A DNA stretch of 6,515 nucleotides from Rickettsiales bacterium (GTDB taxonomy: Bacteria; Pseudomonadota; Alphaproteobacteria; Rickettsiales; UBA1997): the NCBI GenBank assembly GCA_031255235.1, contig JAIRSX010000096.1, positions 1-6,515 of the forward strand, written 5' to 3'. The notes beneath the pieces were generated by a model. The model searched no databases, was not told the DNA's origin, and saw nothing but the letters and a program-made list of their open reading frames with translations. Within the stretch, counting starts at the first letter, position 1. Every line of letters begins with the position of its first letter. The position numbers and the translations under genes are program-made. Shown piece by piece: positions 6,080 through 6,515 of the stretch.

Positions 6080-6267
6080 AGGTGAAGGTTTTTTCTTAAA
6101 GATTTAAGACTGCTCTATAAAAAATAAATTTATGGGATAGATTATAGAATAAATGTTTTGTTTTGATTAAAAGTGCTCTAATCACAATTAACAAAAAAAA
6201 ACAACATAATTTTGCATTTATCATTTTATATCATTAAGAGAAAAACATAAATTTTAACTATAATCAT

Positions 6268-6507
<240 letters not shown>

Positions 6508-6515
6508 AGACACAA

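Larger units (their letters stand above)
5810..6117. mobile_element. Possible remnant of a small TA-flanked inverted-repeat element
   Basis: TA followed by GAGCAGT (5812-5818) on the left is mirrored by ACTGCTC (6109-6115) followed by TA on the right, about 304 bp apart. The termini are perfect for seven bases and degenerate beyond (TTTATAA against TCTTAAA). A TA target duplication with short inverted ends is the pattern of IS630/Tc1-mariner elements and their non-autonomous derivatives. A third similar end, AGTGCTCTA (6171-6179), lies just outside. No transposase is visible inside, and in AT-rich DNA a seven-base match can arise by chance, so this is a weak call. Confidence 0.2.
5580..6267. 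other. AT-rich stretch with no convincing gene
   Basis: These 688 bases contain stops in all frames, and the longest reading frames I found are about 30-51 codons. There is no GC-rich hairpin with a T run after lysS. A weak AT palindrome ATATTTAAATAT (5584-5595) is the only structure directly behind the stop codon. I see no tRNA or rRNA. Several inverted repeats are present: ATATAGTCA/TGACTATAT at 5777-5785 and 5836-5844, TATAAAATC/GATTTTATA at 6039-6047 and 6071-6079, and GAGCAGT/ACTGCTC near 5812 and 6109. It could be a decayed mobile element, a long untranslated region or non-bacterial DNA. Confidence 0.6.

Overview
The window is AT-rich bacterial DNA. It holds four complete genes that I regard as secure or likely, plus one gene cut by the left edge. 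A long stretch with no convincing gene follows, and the window ends in simple repeats. A lipoprotein with a lipobox, a probable lipid A/lysophospholipid acyltransferase start and an XseB-like protein point to a Gram-negative bacterium. The acyltransferase start most resembles alphaproteobacterial LpxL/HtrB proteins from memory, so a low-GC alphaproteobacterium (host-associated, perhaps) is my best guess. That guess is inference, not proof.

Layout. At 1-176 (minus) lies the first 58 codons of a membrane-associated protein that resembles LpxL/HtrB. It diverges from a small plus-strand gene at 242-595, which reads as the exonuclease VII small subunit XseB with an unusual acidic tail. A T14 run sits between the two starts. 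Next come two minus-strand genes that abut with a single base between them: a polytopic protein with PiT/PHO-4 phosphate-transporter-like motifs and an added C-terminal soluble domain (about 3038-1518), and a lipoprotein with ten paired cysteines (1516-629). They look like one operon and may work together at the envelope. Divergent from them, on the plus strand, are a membrane-anchored coiled-coil protein with an acidic, Gln/Pro-rich tail (3140-4072) and, 10 bases later, a complete class II lysyl-tRNA synthetase (lysS, 4083-5579).

From 5580 to 6267 I see no convincing gene. The stretch has several inverted repeats, including a TA-flanked pair about 300 bp apart that could be a decayed small transposable element. 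From 6286 there are six copies of a degenerate 15-bp tandem repeat, and from 6446 a (CA)29 microsatellite that runs almost to the end of the window. Such a long pure CA tract is common in eukaryotes and rare in bacteria. The right end may therefore be host DNA joined in assembly, or a genuinely odd bacterial repeat locus.

The most interesting biological candidate is the two-gene PiT-like transporter plus Cys-rich lipoprotein unit. The least trustworthy part of the window is the last 0.9 kb.
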